Below, in pieces: positions 50,527 to 59,293 of a DNA stretch of 64,000 nucleotides. The notes under the pieces are model-generated. The model had not been told where the DNA came from, made no database searches, and saw only the letters and a list, made by a program, of their open reading frames with translations. Each line of letters starts with the position of its first letter. The stretch's first letter is position 1. Source of the stretch: Clavibacter sp. B3I6 (lineage in GTDB: Bacteria; Actinomycetota; Actinomycetes; Actinomycetales; Microbacteriaceae); assembly GCF_030816895.1 (NCBI RefSeq), contig NZ_JAUSYL010000001.1:2542001-2606000 (forward strand), given 5' to 3'. The translations under genes and the position numbers were made by a program.

Positions 50527-51012
50527 GTGGCTCAGATCTCAGACTCCCTCGACGTGGCTCCCGAGAGCTTCTCGACCGAGACCCCGAACGAGGAGGCCCC
50601 CAAGGCCCCCCGCGCGGTCCTCAACGTGTCCGGCGGTGCCGTCGGACGACGCAAGCAGGCCATCGCCCGCGTGCGCCTCGTCCCCGGCTCCGGCTCGATC
50701 ACGGTCAACGGCCGTGAGTTCGCGGACTACTTCCCCAACAAGCTGCACCAGCAGCTCGTCAACGACCCGTTCAAGGTCCTCGACCTCCTCGGCAGCTACG
50801 ACGTCGTCGCGCGCATCTCCGGCGGTGGCCCCTCCGGCCAGGCCGGCGCGCTGCGTCTCGGCATCGCCCGCGCCCTCAACGAGATCGACGAGGAGAACAA
50901 CCGCGCCACGCTGAAGAAGAACGGCTTCCTCAGCCGCGACGCGCGCGTCAAGGAGCGCAAGAAGGCCGGACTCAAGAAGGCCCGCAAGGCGCCCCAGTTC
51001 TCGAAGCGCTAA
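50527..51012 (+). CDS. rpsI: 30S ribosomal protein S9
   Basis: A 161-residue S9, whose C-terminal tail (KARKAPQFSKR) touches P-site tRNA. The conserved domain begins near residue 37 (GAVGRRKQAIARVRLVPGSG); the first 36 residues are an acidic extension typical of actinobacteria. GTG start after AGAAGGAATC. glmM starts 23 nt after the stop, so it may be cotranscribed. Confidence 0.97.
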   Translation: MAQISDSLDVAPESFSTETPNEEAPKAPRAVLNVSGGAVGRRKQAIARVRLVPGSGSITVNGREFADYFPNKLHQQLVNDPFKVLDLLGSYDVVARISGGGPSGQAGALRLGIARALNEIDEENNRATLKKNGFLSRDARVKERKKAGLKKARKAPQFSKR

Positions 51013-51035
51013 GGCGCTCGGGGACCCCGGCAGCC

Positions 51036-52385
51036 ATGCCCCGGCTCTTCGGCACGGACGGCGTCCGCGGCCTCGCCAACGGCGAGACCATCACGGCGGA
51101 CCTCGCCCTGCGCCTGGCCCAGGCCGCCGCGCACGTGCTCGGCCAGGACGCCCGGGACTCCGGGCGACGACCCATCGCGGTCGTCGCCCGGGATCCCCGG
51201 GTGTCCGGCGAGTTCATCGCGGCGGCCGTGGCCGCCGGCCTCGCGAGCTCCGGCGTCGACGTGTTCGACGCCGGGGTCATCCCGACGCCGGCCACGGCGT
51301 ACCTCATCTCGGACTTCGACGCCGACTTCGGCGTCATGATCTCCGCGTCGCACAACCCCGCTCCCGACAACGGGATCAAGTTCTTCGCCGCAGGCGGACG
51401 GAAGCTCGCCGACGAGCTCGAGGACCGCATCGAGGCGCAGCTCCGCGAGCCCGTCCTGCTCCCCACGGGAGCCGACGTCGGCCGCATCCGCCGCTTCGCC
51501 GACGCCGAGGACCGCTACGTCCTCCACCTGCTCGGCACGCTGCAGCACCGCCTCGACGGGATCCACGTGGTCCTCGACTGCGCGCACGGCGCCGCCGCGG
51601 GCATCAGCCCCGAGGTCTTCACCGACGCGGGCGCCCGCGTCACCGTCATCGGCAACGACCCCGACGGCATGAACATCAACGACCGGGTCGGGTCCACGCA
51701 CCTCGACCTGCTCGCCGAGGCCGTCCTCCGGCACGGCGCCGACGTCGGCATCGCGCACGACGGCGACGCGGACCGCTGCCTCGCCGTCGACCACACGGGC
51801 GCCATCATCGACGGCGACCAGATCATGGCCGTCCTCGCGCTCTCCATGGCCCGCCGCGGCCTGCTGGTCGACCGCACGCTCGTGGCCACCGTCATGAGCA
51901 ACCTCGGCCTCCGCATCGCGATGGCCGAGAACGACATCACCGTGCTGCAGACGCGCGTCGGTGACCGCTACGTGCTCGAGGCCATGAACGAGGGCGGCTA
52001 CTCCCTCGGCGGCGAGCAGTCCGGGCACCTCGTCATCGCGGAGCACGCGACGACCGGCGACGGGATCCTCACGGGGATCCAGCTGCTCGGCGAGATGGCC
52101 GCGACCGGGAAGAGCCTCCGGGAGCTCGCCTCGGTCATGACCGTGTACCCGCAGGTGATGATCAACGTCCGCGGCGTCGACCGCGAGCGCGTGGGCGACG
52201 ACGCGGAGCTGAACGCCGCCGTCGCGCGCGCCGAGGCGGAGCTGGGCGACACCGGCCGCATCCTCATGCGCGCGTCGGGCACCGAGCCGATGATCCGCGT
52301 GATGGTCGAGGCCGCCGACCAGGCGACCGCCGAGCGGCACGCGCAGGAGCTGGCCGCGCTCGTCACGGAGCGCCTGGCGATCTAG
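51036..52385 (+). CDS. glmM: Phosphoglucosamine mutase
   Basis: The 449-residue enzyme that converts glucosamine-6-P to glucosamine-1-P for UDP-GlcNAc. GTDGVRGLAN at the N-terminus, catalytic phospho-Ser105 in MISASHNPAPDNGIKFF, the metal loop DGDADRC and the phosphate-binding RASGTEPMIRVM are present. ATG start after a weak site (CTCGGGGAC). It converges on coaA; a CGGCGG/CCGCCG hairpin (52395-52411) lies between them. Confidence 0.96.
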   Translation: MPRLFGTDGVRGLANGETITADLALRLAQAAAHVLGQDARDSGRRPIAVVARDPRVSGEFIAAAVAAGLASSGVDVFDAGVIPTPATAYLISDFDADFGVMISASHNPAPDNGIKFFAAGGRKLADELEDRIEAQLREPVLLPTGADVGRIRRFADAEDRYVLHLLGTLQHRLDGIHVVLDCAHGAAAGISPEVFTDAGARVTVIGNDPDGMNINDRVGSTHLDLLAEAVLRHGADVGIAHDGDADRCLAVDHTGAIIDGDQIMAVLALSMARRGLLVDRTLVATVMSNLGLRIAMAENDITVLQTRVGDRYVLEAMNEGGYSLGGEQSGHLVIAEHATTGDGILTGIQLLGEMAATGKSLRELASVMTVYPQVMINVRGVDRERVGDDAELNAAVARAEAELGDTGRILMRASGTEPMIRVMVEAADQATAERHAQELAALVTERLAI

Positions 52386-52394
52386 CCCGATCGC

Positions 52395-52411
52395 CGGCGG
52401 CATCCCCGCCG
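52395..52411. terminator. Bidirectional terminator candidate, glmM/coaA
   Basis: CGGCGG-CATCC-CCGCCG between the convergent stops; short stem, no T-run. Confidence 0.35.
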
Positions 52412-52417
52412 CCGCCG

Positions 52418-53377
52418 TCAGAGCTTGCGCAGCAGGACGTTCGCGACCGAGTGGTCCGCGTCCTTGCGGAGCACGAGCGTGGCGCGCGAGCGGGTCGGCC
52501 GGATGTTCTGCTCGAGGTTCGGCTCGTTGATGCTCGACCAGATCCGCCGCGCGTGCGCCACCGCCTGCTCGCGGCTGAGGTCCGCGTAGCGGTGGAAGTA
52601 GGAGCGCGGGTTGCTGAACGCGCCCTGCTGCAGGCTCAGGAACCGCTCCTCGTACCACTGGGCGATGTCGTGCGTGCGGGCGTCCACGTAGATCGAGAAG
52701 TCGAAGAGGTCGCTGACCGCGAGCCCGGCGCCGGACGCGGCCGGCTGCAGCACGTTGAGGCCCTCGATGATGAGCACGTCCGGCTGACGGACGACGACCT
52801 CGGCGCCCGGCACGATGTCGTACGCGAGGTGCGAGTAGAACGGCGCCCGCACCTCGGGCACCCCGCTCTTGACCTGCGTGACGAACCGCAGGAGCGCGCG
52901 CCGGTCGTACGACTCCGGGAAGCCCTTGCGCTCCATGAGGCCGCGGCGCGCGAGCTCCGCGTTGGGGTGCAGGAAGCCGTCGGTGGTCACGAGCTCGACG
53001 CGCGGGGTGTCCTCCCAGCGGGCGAGCATCTCGCGGAGGAGCCGGGCGACGGTCGACTTGCCGACGGCCACGGATCCCGCGACGCCGATGATGAACGGCG
53101 TGCTCTTCGCCCGCTCGCCGAGGAACGCGCTCGTCTCCCGGTGCAGCTTCTTGGTGCCCGACACGTAGAGGTTGAGCAGCCGGCTGAGCGGGAGGTACAC
53201 GTCGCCGACCTCGCGCATGTCCATCCGGTCGCCGATGCCGCGCAGCTGCACGAGCTCCGTCTCCCGGAGCGGCAGGCGGGTCGCGGGGGCGAGCGCCGCC
53301 CAGTCCGCGCGGGCGATCTCCACGAAGGGGGAGAGGCTGCCGTGGCTCGTCGGGTGTCCCGTCGCGGTGTCTGCCAT
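52418..53377 (-). CDS. coaA: Pantothenate kinase, type I
   Basis: The 319-residue CoaA, first step of coenzyme A synthesis (pantothenate to 4'-phosphopantothenate). The P-loop is GVAGSVAVGKST (residues 98-109); VTTDGFLHPNAELARRGLME, FPESYDRRALLRFV and IIEGLNVLQ are family motifs. ATG at 53377; TAGGAT lies nine bases upstream, leaving a leader of only about 3 nt. It is divergent from glmS. Confidence 0.95.
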   Translation of the reverse strand: MADTATGHPTSHGSLSPFVEIARADWAALAPATRLPLRETELVQLRGIGDRMDMREVGDVYLPLSRLLNLYVSGTKKLHRETSAFLGERAKSTPFIIGVAGSVAVGKSTVARLLREMLARWEDTPRVELVTTDGFLHPNAELARRGLMERKGFPESYDRRALLRFVTQVKSGVPEVRAPFYSHLAYDIVPGAEVVVRQPDVLIIEGLNVLQPAASGAGLAVSDLFDFSIYVDARTHDIAQWYEERFLSLQQGAFSNPRSYFHRYADLSREQAVAHARRIWSSINEPNLEQNIRPTRSRATLVLRKDADHSVANVLLRKL

Positions 53378-53386
53378 GGCATCCCC

Positions 53387-53392
53387 ATCCTA
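53387..53392 (-). promoter_or_regulatory. -10 candidate of coaA (TAGGAT-N9-ATG)
   Basis: TAGGAT on the minus strand; start of transcription would fall about 3 nt before the ATG. Confidence 0.4.
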
Positions 53393-53453
53393 CGGCGGGG
53401 CAGGCGGGCGGCCGGTGCCGCGCGGGTGCCGTCGCGCGCTCGCGACGCGCGGC

Positions 53454-53493
53454 GGGCGGGCGGCGGGAGGGCGGTGGGCAGGCGGCGGGAGGG
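53454..53493 (+). repeat. G-tract cluster with potential G-quadruplex
   Basis: Seven GGG runs; the first four (53454-53471) have loops of 1, 4 and 1 nt. The string GGCGGCGGGAGGGC occurs twice, 22 bp apart (53459 and 53481). It lies in the coaA-glmS divergent gap on the glmS coding strand. Confidence 0.7.
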
Positions 53494-53565
53494 CTGCGGC
53501 AGGGCGCCGCGCGGGCGGGGCGCGCCGCCGGGCCGGGCGCGCAGGGGAAGCCCCGCGCGGGCGGC

Positions 53566-53571
53566 TAAAGT
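53566..53571 (+). promoter_or_regulatory. -10 candidate of glmS (TAAAGT-N8-ATG)
   Basis: TAAAGT ends eight bases before the ATG, predicting a leader of about 2 nt. There is no room for a glmS ribozyme. Confidence 0.45.
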
Positions 53572-53579
53572 GGTGCCCC

Positions 53580-55430
53580 ATGTGCGGAATCGTGGGATAC
53601 GTCGGTGAGTCCAAGAGCCTCGAGGTCCTCCTCGGGGGGCTGCGGAGGCTCGAGTACCGGGGATACGACTCCGCGGGCGTCGCCGTGCTCGACGAGGACG
53701 GGACGCTCGGCGTCCGCAAGCGCGCCGGCAAGCTCGACCGCCTGCTCGAGGACCTCGAGGCGTCTCCGCTGCCGAACGGATCCACCGGCATCGGCCACAC
53801 CCGCTGGGCCACGCACGGCGGTCCCACCGACCGCAACGCGCACCCGCACCTCGGCGACGACGGCAAGCTCGCCCTCATCCACAACGGCATCATCGAGAAC
53901 TTCGCGGAGCTCAAGGACGACCTCCTCGCGGACGGCTACACGTTCGACAGCGACACGGACACCGAGGTCGCCGCCCGCCTCCTCGGCCGCGAGTACGCCG
54001 TCACCCAGGACCTCGAGCAGGCGTTCCGCAACACCGTGAGCCGCCTCGAGGGCGCCTTCACGCTCCTCGCGGTGCACCGCGACCAGCCCGGCCTCGTGGT
54101 CGGCGCCCGCCGCAACTCCCCGCTCGTCATCGGCCTCGGCGACGGCGAGAACTTCCTCGGATCCGACGTCGCCGCGTTCGTGGAGTTCACGCGCCGCGCG
54201 GTCGCGATCGGCCAGGACCAGATGGTCGCCATCCGCCCCGACTCGGTCACCGTCACCGACTTCCACGGCGCGCCCGTCGAGACGCACGAGTTCGAGATCG
54301 CCTGGGACGCCTCGGCGTCCGAGAAGGGCGGCTGGTCGAGCTTCATGGCGAAGGAGATCAGCGAGGGCCCGGACGCGGTGGCGAACACGCTGCGCGGCCG
54401 CATCGTCGACGGCGTCGTCGTGCTGCCCGACCTCGACGCGATCGGCGAGGTCGACCTCGCGGACATCTCGCGCATCGTCATCGTCGCCTGCGGCACGGCC
54501 GCGTACTCCGGGATCCTCGGCAAGTACGCGATCGAGAAGTGGGCGCGCGTCCCCGTCGAGGTCGAGCTCGCCCACGAGTTCCGCTACCGCGACCCGGTGC
54601 TCGACGCGACCACGCTCGTCATCTCCATCAGCCAGTCCGGCGAGACCATGGACACGCTCCTCGCCGTCCGGTACGCCCGCGAGGCCGGCGCGCGCGTCCT
54701 CTCCATCTGCAACACGCAGGGCGCGACCATCCCGCGCGAGTCGGAGGCCGTCGTCTACACGCACGCGGGCCCCGAGGTCGCGGTCGCGTCCACCAAGGCG
54801 TTCGTCGCGCAGGTCGCGGCGCTGTACCTCTTCGGCCTGCACCTGGCGCGCATCCGCGGCACGCTCTCGGCCGACGAGATCGTCGTGAACACCGAGGAGC
54901 TGCTCGCCGTCCCGGAGAAGCTCCAGACCGTCGTGGAGCAGGGCGAGAGGATCAGCCAGCTCGCGAAGTGGATGGCGGACACCCGCGCGGTGCTCTTCCT
55001 CGGCCGCAACGTCGGCTTCCCGGTCGCGCTCGAGGGCGCGCTGAAGCTCAAGGAGCTCGCCTACATCCACGCGGAGGGCTTCGCCGCGGGCGAGCTCAAG
55101 CACGGGCCGATCGCGCTCATCGAGCCGGGCCAGCCCGTCTTCGTCATCGTGCCGAGCCCCGTGCACCAGCTCGCGCTGCACAAGAAGGTCATCTCCAACA
55201 TCGAGGAGATCCGCGCGCGCGGCGCCCGGGTCATCGCGATCGCCGAGCAGGGCGACGCGTTCGTGCTGCCGCACGCGGACGAGGTCATCCCGATCCCGCT
55301 CGCCGCGCCGCTGTTCGAGCCGCTCCTCGCCGTCACGCCGCTGCAGATCTTCGCGATGGAGCTCGCGGCGGCCAAGGGCCTCGACGTCGACCAGCCGCGC
55401 AACCTCGCGAAGTCCGTCACCGTCGAGTGA
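53580..55430 (+). CDS. glmS: Glucosamine-6-phosphate synthase (isomerizing)
   Basis: The 616-residue GlmS, which makes glucosamine-6-P from fructose-6-P and glutamine. The catalytic Cys follows the initiator Met (MCGIVGYVG); the glutaminase domain (1-240) has RRLEYRGYDSAGVAV and GHTRWATHG. Two SIS domains follow: ACGTAAYSGILGKYAIEKWA and SQSGETMDTL, and the C-terminal AKSVTVE is conserved. ATG at 53580 gives the essential Cys2. It heads glmS-acpS-alr-alr/tsaE-tsaB-rimI/tsaD. Confidence 0.97.
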   Translation: MCGIVGYVGESKSLEVLLGGLRRLEYRGYDSAGVAVLDEDGTLGVRKRAGKLDRLLEDLEASPLPNGSTGIGHTRWATHGGPTDRNAHPHLGDDGKLALIHNGIIENFAELKDDLLADGYTFDSDTDTEVAARLLGREYAVTQDLEQAFRNTVSRLEGAFTLLAVHRDQPGLVVGARRNSPLVIGLGDGENFLGSDVAAFVEFTRRAVAIGQDQMVAIRPDSVTVTDFHGAPVETHEFEIAWDASASEKGGWSSFMAKEISEGPDAVANTLRGRIVDGVVVLPDLDAIGEVDLADISRIVIVACGTAAYSGILGKYAIEKWARVPVEVELAHEFRYRDPVLDATTLVISISQSGETMDTLLAVRYAREAGARVLSICNTQGATIPRESEAVVYTHAGPEVAVASTKAFVAQVAALYLFGLHLARIRGTLSADEIVVNTEELLAVPEKLQTVVEQGERISQLAKWMADTRAVLFLGRNVGFPVALEGALKLKELAYIHAEGFAAGELKHGPIALIEPGQPVFVIVPSPVHQLALHKKVISNIEEIRARGARVIAIAEQGDAFVLPHADEVIPIPLAAPLFEPLLAVTPLQIFAMELAAAKGLDVDQPRNLAKSVTVE

Positions 55431-55440
55431 CCGCGGCGGC

Positions 55441-55800
55441 GTGATCAGGGGCATCGGCGTCGACGTGGTCGACGTGGCGCGCTTCGCCCGGAGCGCCGAG
55501 CGGACGCCGGGCCTCGTGCCGCGCCTGTTCGCGCCGGCGGAGCGGTCCCTGCCCGCGCGCTCTCTCGCGGCTCGGTTCGCCGCGAAGGAGGCGCTGATCA
55601 AGGCGCTCGGCGGTCCCGGCGGCATCAGCTGGCAGGACATGGAGGTCGTGCGGGACGCGCACGGCGACCCGTCGCTCGTGGTGCGCGGGGCCGTCGCGGC
55701 GGTCGCGGCCGAGCGGGGCGTGACGCGGATCCACCTGAGCATGAGCCACGACGCGGGGCTCGCGACCGCGTTCGTGGTCGCCGAGGGGGAGGACGCATGA
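55441..55800 (+). CDS. acpS: Holo-[acyl-carrier-protein] synthase
   Basis: The 119-residue AcpS, which attaches 4'-phosphopantetheine to ACP. IRGIGVDVVDVARFARS has the magnesium Asp, and RFAAKEALIKALG is the second signature with Glu and Lys. GTG start 10 nt after glmS; the stop overlaps the first alr (ATGA). CoA for the reaction links functionally to coaA nearby. Confidence 0.93.
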   Translation: MIRGIGVDVVDVARFARSAERTPGLVPRLFAPAERSLPARSLAARFAAKEALIKALGGPGGISWQDMEVVRDAHGDPSLVVRGAVAAVAAERGVTRIHLSMSHDAGLATAFVVAEGEDA

Positions 55801-56954
55801 CCGACGAGACGACCGTCCAGCTCCCCGCCGCCCTCCGCCGGGAGGCGCGCATCGACACCGGGGCGATCTCGACGAACGTCCGCACCCTCCGGGCCGCGAC
55901 GGGCGCGCCGCTCGTGATGGCGGTCGTCAAGGCCGACGGGTACGGGCACGGCGCGGTCGCGTCCGCGCGCGCCGCGCTCGCGGGCGGGGCCGACCGGCTC
56001 GGCGTGGTCGACATCCGCGAGGCGCTCGCGCTGCGGGCCGCAGGCGTGGAGGCGCCGATCCTCACCTGGATGCACGCGCCCGGCGCCGACTTCGCGACCG
56101 CTGTCGCGCACGGGATCGACCTCGGCCTCAGCAGCCTCCGCCAGGTGCGCGAGGCGGCGGAGGCCGCGCGCCGCGTCGGCCGGGCCGCCGACGTCCACCT
56201 CAAGGTCGACACCGGCCTCGGCCGCAACGGCGTGACCCCGGCGGAGTGGCCGGCCGTCGTGGCCGAGGTCGCCGCGCTGGTCGCGACGGGCGCGATCCGG
56301 CTCGGCGGCGTCTTCAGCCACCTCGCCAACGCCGGCCCGGACGAGGACGCCGCGCAGGTGCGCGCGTTCCACGCGGCCGTCGACGTGGTGCGGTCCGCGG
56401 GTCTCGAGCCCGGGATCCGGCACCTGGCCGCGACGGCAGGCGCCCTGCGCGTGCCGGAGGCCCGCCTCGACATGGTGCGCCTCGGCATCGGGATCTACGG
56501 GATCTCGCCGCTCGACGGCGTCACATCCGCCGACCTCGGCCTCGTGCCCGCGATGACCCTCGTCGGCAGCGTCGTCGCGGTCAAGCGCGTGCCCGCCGAC
56601 ACCGGCGTCTCGTACGGCTACACGTACCGCACCACCCGCGCCACGACCCTCGCGCTCGTCTCGCTGGGCTTCGCCGACGGCGTGCCGCGGCTCGCGAGCA
56701 ACCGCGCGCCCGTCGCGATCCACGGCGCGCGCTTCCGGGTGAGCGGCCGGATCGCGATGGACCAGTTCGTGGTCGACGTGGGCGACGGCGCGGTCGACGG
56801 CCACCCGGTGGCGGTGGGCGACGACGCCGTGCTCTTCGGGGATCCCGCGACCGGCGCGCCCTCCGTGGAGGAGTGGGCCGAGGCGACCGGCACCATCGGC
56901 TACGAGATCGTCACGCGCGTCGCCGGCCGCGTGACCCGGAGGCACGTCCCATGA
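55797..56954 (+). CDS. alr: Alanine racemase (first copy)
   Basis: A 385-residue fold-III PLP racemase that supplies D-alanine. The PLP Lys is in MAVVKADGYGHGAVASARAA, the catalytic Tyr in GVSYGYTYRTT, the PLP-nitrogen Arg in DMVRLGIGIYGIS, and KVDTGLGRNG carries the conserved Arg. It starts in ATGA overlap with acpS and ends in ATGA overlap with a second alr. Both copies keep the catalytic residues. The two may differ in substrate or be redundant. Confidence 0.9.
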   Translation: MTDETTVQLPAALRREARIDTGAISTNVRTLRAATGAPLVMAVVKADGYGHGAVASARAALAGGADRLGVVDIREALALRAAGVEAPILTWMHAPGADFATAVAHGIDLGLSSLRQVREAAEAARRVGRAADVHLKVDTGLGRNGVTPAEWPAVVAEVAALVATGAIRLGGVFSHLANAGPDEDAAQVRAFHAAVDVVRSAGLEPGIRHLAATAGALRVPEARLDMVRLGIGIYGISPLDGVTSADLGLVPAMTLVGSVVAVKRVPADTGVSYGYTYRTTRATTLALVSLGFADGVPRLASNRAPVAIHGARFRVSGRIAMDQFVVDVGDGAVDGHPVAVGDDAVLFGDPATGAPSVEEWAEATGTIGYEIVTRVAGRVTRRHVP

Positions 56955-58666
56955 CCGGTCCCGCCCACGCCGCCGGCCCGGCCGCGTCCGCTCCCGTCGG
57001 ATCCGCGGCCGCCGCACCGGCGCCCGTCGCGCCCGGCCGCCGCGCCGTCGTCGACCTCGACGCGATCCGTCACAACGTCCGCGTGCTCGCCGCGCTCGCC
57101 GCCCCCGCCCGCACGATGGTCGCGGTCAAGGCCGACGCCTACGGCCACGGCGCCCTGCAGGTCGCCCGCGCCGCCCTCGAGGCCGGCGCCGAGAGCCTCG
57201 CGGTGCTCGACGTCGCGTCCGCGGTCGAGCTCCGTCGCGCCGGCATCGACGCCCGCCTGCTCGCCTGGCTGCACGGCGTCGACACCGACTTCCGCACGGC
57301 GGTCGAGGAGGGCATCGACCTCGGCGTCTCGGCGCCGTGGGAGCTGGAGCGCATCGCCGCCGCGGGCCGTGCCACGGGGATCCGGGCCCGCGTGCACCTC
57401 AAGGCCGACACGGGCCTCAGCCGCAACGGCGCCACCCCCGGGATGTGGCCCGACCTGGTGCGCGCCGCGGTCGCCGCCGACGCCGCGGGGGAGCTGACCC
57501 TGCACGCCCTCTGGTCGCACCTCGCCGACGCCTCGCCCGAGGACGACGACGCCGCGCTCGCCCGCTTCCACGAGGCCGTGCGCGTGGCCGAGGAGCTGGG
57601 GGCGCGCCCGGCCGAGAAGCACCTGGCCGCGAGCTCCGCGGGGATCCGCCTGCCCGCCGCGCACTTCGACATGGTGCGCTTCGGGATCGCCGTCTACGGC
57701 ATCTCCCCGTTCGACGACCGCTCCGGCCGGGACCTCGGGCTCATCCCCGCCATGACGCTCGAGGCCGACGTCGTCTCGGTGAAGCGCGTCGAGGCGGGCC
57801 ACGGCGTCTCGTACGGCCTCGACCACCGCACCGCCGGTCCGTCGACGCTCGCGCTCGTGCCGCTCGGCTACGCCGACGGGATCCCGCGCATCGCCGGCCC
57901 CCGCGCCTCCGTGCTGCTGAACGGCCGCCGCTTCCCGGTCGCCGGCCGCATCGCCATGGACCAGCTCGTGCTCGACGTCGGCGACCTGCCCGTCGAGGTC
58001 GGCGACACCGCGGTGATCCTCGGCCCGGGCGATCGCGGCGAGCCCACCGCGGAGGAGTGGGCCGGCTGGGCCGAGACCATCGGCGACGAGATCGTGACGC
58101 GCGTGGGGCCGCGGGTCGACCGGATCCACCTGCACGAGCGCGCGACCGCCGACGAGGCCGTCGCCGCCGACGAGGTCCTCTCCGACGAGCTCGTCCCCGT
58201 CGCCACCACGGACGACATGGAGGAGCTCGGCCGCGCCTTCGCCCGCGAGCTCGGCGCGGGCGACCTCGTCGTGCTCTCCGGTCCGCTCGGTGCCGGCAAG
58301 ACCACGTTCACGCGCGGGCTCGGCGAGGGCCTGGGCGTCCGCGGGCCCGTCACGAGCCCCACCTTCGTGCTCGCGCGCACCCACCCGAGCCTCGTCGACG
58401 GCCCGCCGCTGGTGCACGTCGACGCGTACCGGCTCGCCGACGCCCGCGAGCTCGACGACCTCGACATCGACTTCGCCCGTTCTGTCGTCGTGGTCGAGTG
58501 GGGCCAGGGCAAGCTCGACGGCGTCGCGGACGCGTGGTGGGACCTCGCCATCGCCAGGCCCACGGGCGCGGGCGACGCGGATCCGCTCCCCGGCGACGAG
58601 GACGCCGCCCCCGAGGAGCCCCGCGCGGTCCGCGTCCGCCGCCTCCGCGCGCGCCCCCGCGCCTAG
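56951..58666 (+). CDS. Alanine racemase-TsaE fusion
   Basis: A 571-residue bifunctional protein. Residues about 25-395 are alanine racemase (PLP Lys in VAVKADAYGHGALQVARAAL, Tyr in GVSYGLDHRT, Arg in DMVRFGIAVYGIS). Residues about 415-571 are TsaE, the ATPase of tRNA t6A synthesis, with Walker A GPLGAGKTT at 444-452 and the GPVTSPTFVLARTH switch and VEWGQGKL motif. The first 20 residues are Ala/Pro-rich. Continuous frame with no stop between the domains. tsaB follows, placing the TsaE half beside its partners. Confidence 0.92.
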   Translation: MTGPAHAAGPAASAPVGSAAAAPAPVAPGRRAVVDLDAIRHNVRVLAALAAPARTMVAVKADAYGHGALQVARAALEAGAESLAVLDVASAVELRRAGIDARLLAWLHGVDTDFRTAVEEGIDLGVSAPWELERIAAAGRATGIRARVHLKADTGLSRNGATPGMWPDLVRAAVAADAAGELTLHALWSHLADASPEDDDAALARFHEAVRVAEELGARPAEKHLAASSAGIRLPAAHFDMVRFGIAVYGISPFDDRSGRDLGLIPAMTLEADVVSVKRVEAGHGVSYGLDHRTAGPSTLALVPLGYADGIPRIAGPRASVLLNGRRFPVAGRIAMDQLVLDVGDLPVEVGDTAVILGPGDRGEPTAEEWAGWAETIGDEIVTRVGPRVDRIHLHERATADEAVAADEVLSDELVPVATTDDMEELGRAFARELGAGDLVVLSGPLGAGKTTFTRGLGEGLGVRGPVTSPTFVLARTHPSLVDGPPLVHVDAYRLADARELDDLDIDFARSVVVVEWGQGKLDGVADAWWDLAIARPTGAGDADPLPGDEDAAPEEPRAVRVRRLRARPRA

Positions 58667-58669
58667 ACT
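58664..58669 (+). promoter_or_regulatory. Possible leaderless -10 (TAGACT-N6-GTG)
   Basis: TAGACT, CGTCCA, GTG at 58676. Its first three bases are the TAG stop of the Alr-TsaE gene. Confidence 0.45.
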
Positions 58670-58675
58670 CGTCCA

Positions 58676-59293
58676 GTGCTCCTCGCGATCGACACCTCCG
58701 CCGGCACGGGCGTCGCCGTCATCGACCCCGACGGCCGCGTGCTCGCCGAGCGCCAGGAGGCCGACACGATGCGGCACGCCGAGGTCATCGGCACGCTGCT
58801 CGAGGACTGCCTCACCGCGTCCGGCGTCGAGCGCTGCGACATCCGCGCCGTCGTGGCGGGCATGGGCCCCGGACCCTTCACCGGCCTGCGCGTCGGCATC
58901 GCGGCGGCCCGGGTCCTCGCGACCGGCCTCGACGTCCGGGTGATCCCCGTGGTCAGCCATGACGCCCTCGCCTACGACCACTACGCGGCGGGCGGCACCG
59001 GATCCCTCGTCGTCGTCACCGACGCGCGCCGGCGCGAGCTGTACTGGTCCGTGTACCGCGCCCCCGAGCCGGGCGGCGTCGCCGAGCGCACGGCCGGCCC
59101 CGGACTCAGCAGGCCGGACGACGTGCCCGCCGCCGACCACCGCGTGGACGCCACCGCCGTGCGCGCGGCCTCGCTCGCGCAGGTCGCCCGCCGCATGGAC
59201 GAGCTCGACCTCCCGTCCGCGGCCGACGAGGCGCTGTACCTCCGCTCGCCCGACGTCACGGTGTCGGCCGGACCGAAGCGGGTGACGGCGTGA
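58676..59293 (+). CDS. tsaB: t6A synthesis protein TsaB
   Basis: A 205-residue TsaB, the scaffold partner of TsaD in N6-threonylcarbamoyladenosine synthesis. LLAIDTSAGTGVAVIDPDGR and the motif GMGPGPFTGLRVGIAAARVL are diagnostic. GTG start 9 nt after the Alr-TsaE stop; no Shine-Dalgarno sequence, but a leaderless -10 geometry. Overlaps the RimI-TsaD start by 4 nt (GTGA). Confidence 0.92.
   Translation: MLLAIDTSAGTGVAVIDPDGRVLAERQEADTMRHAEVIGTLLEDCLTASGVERCDIRAVVAGMGPGPFTGLRVGIAAARVLATGLDVRVIPVVSHDALAYDHYAAGGTGSLVVVTDARRRELYWSVYRAPEPGGVAERTAGPGLSRPDDVPAADHRVDATAVRAASLAQVARRMDELDLPSAADEALYLRSPDVTVSAGPKRVTA

Noticed and set aside
53400..53580. glmS ribozyme or riboswitch
   Set aside because: The predicted leader is only a few bases, and no ribozyme-like core is visible; that element is known from Firmicutes.
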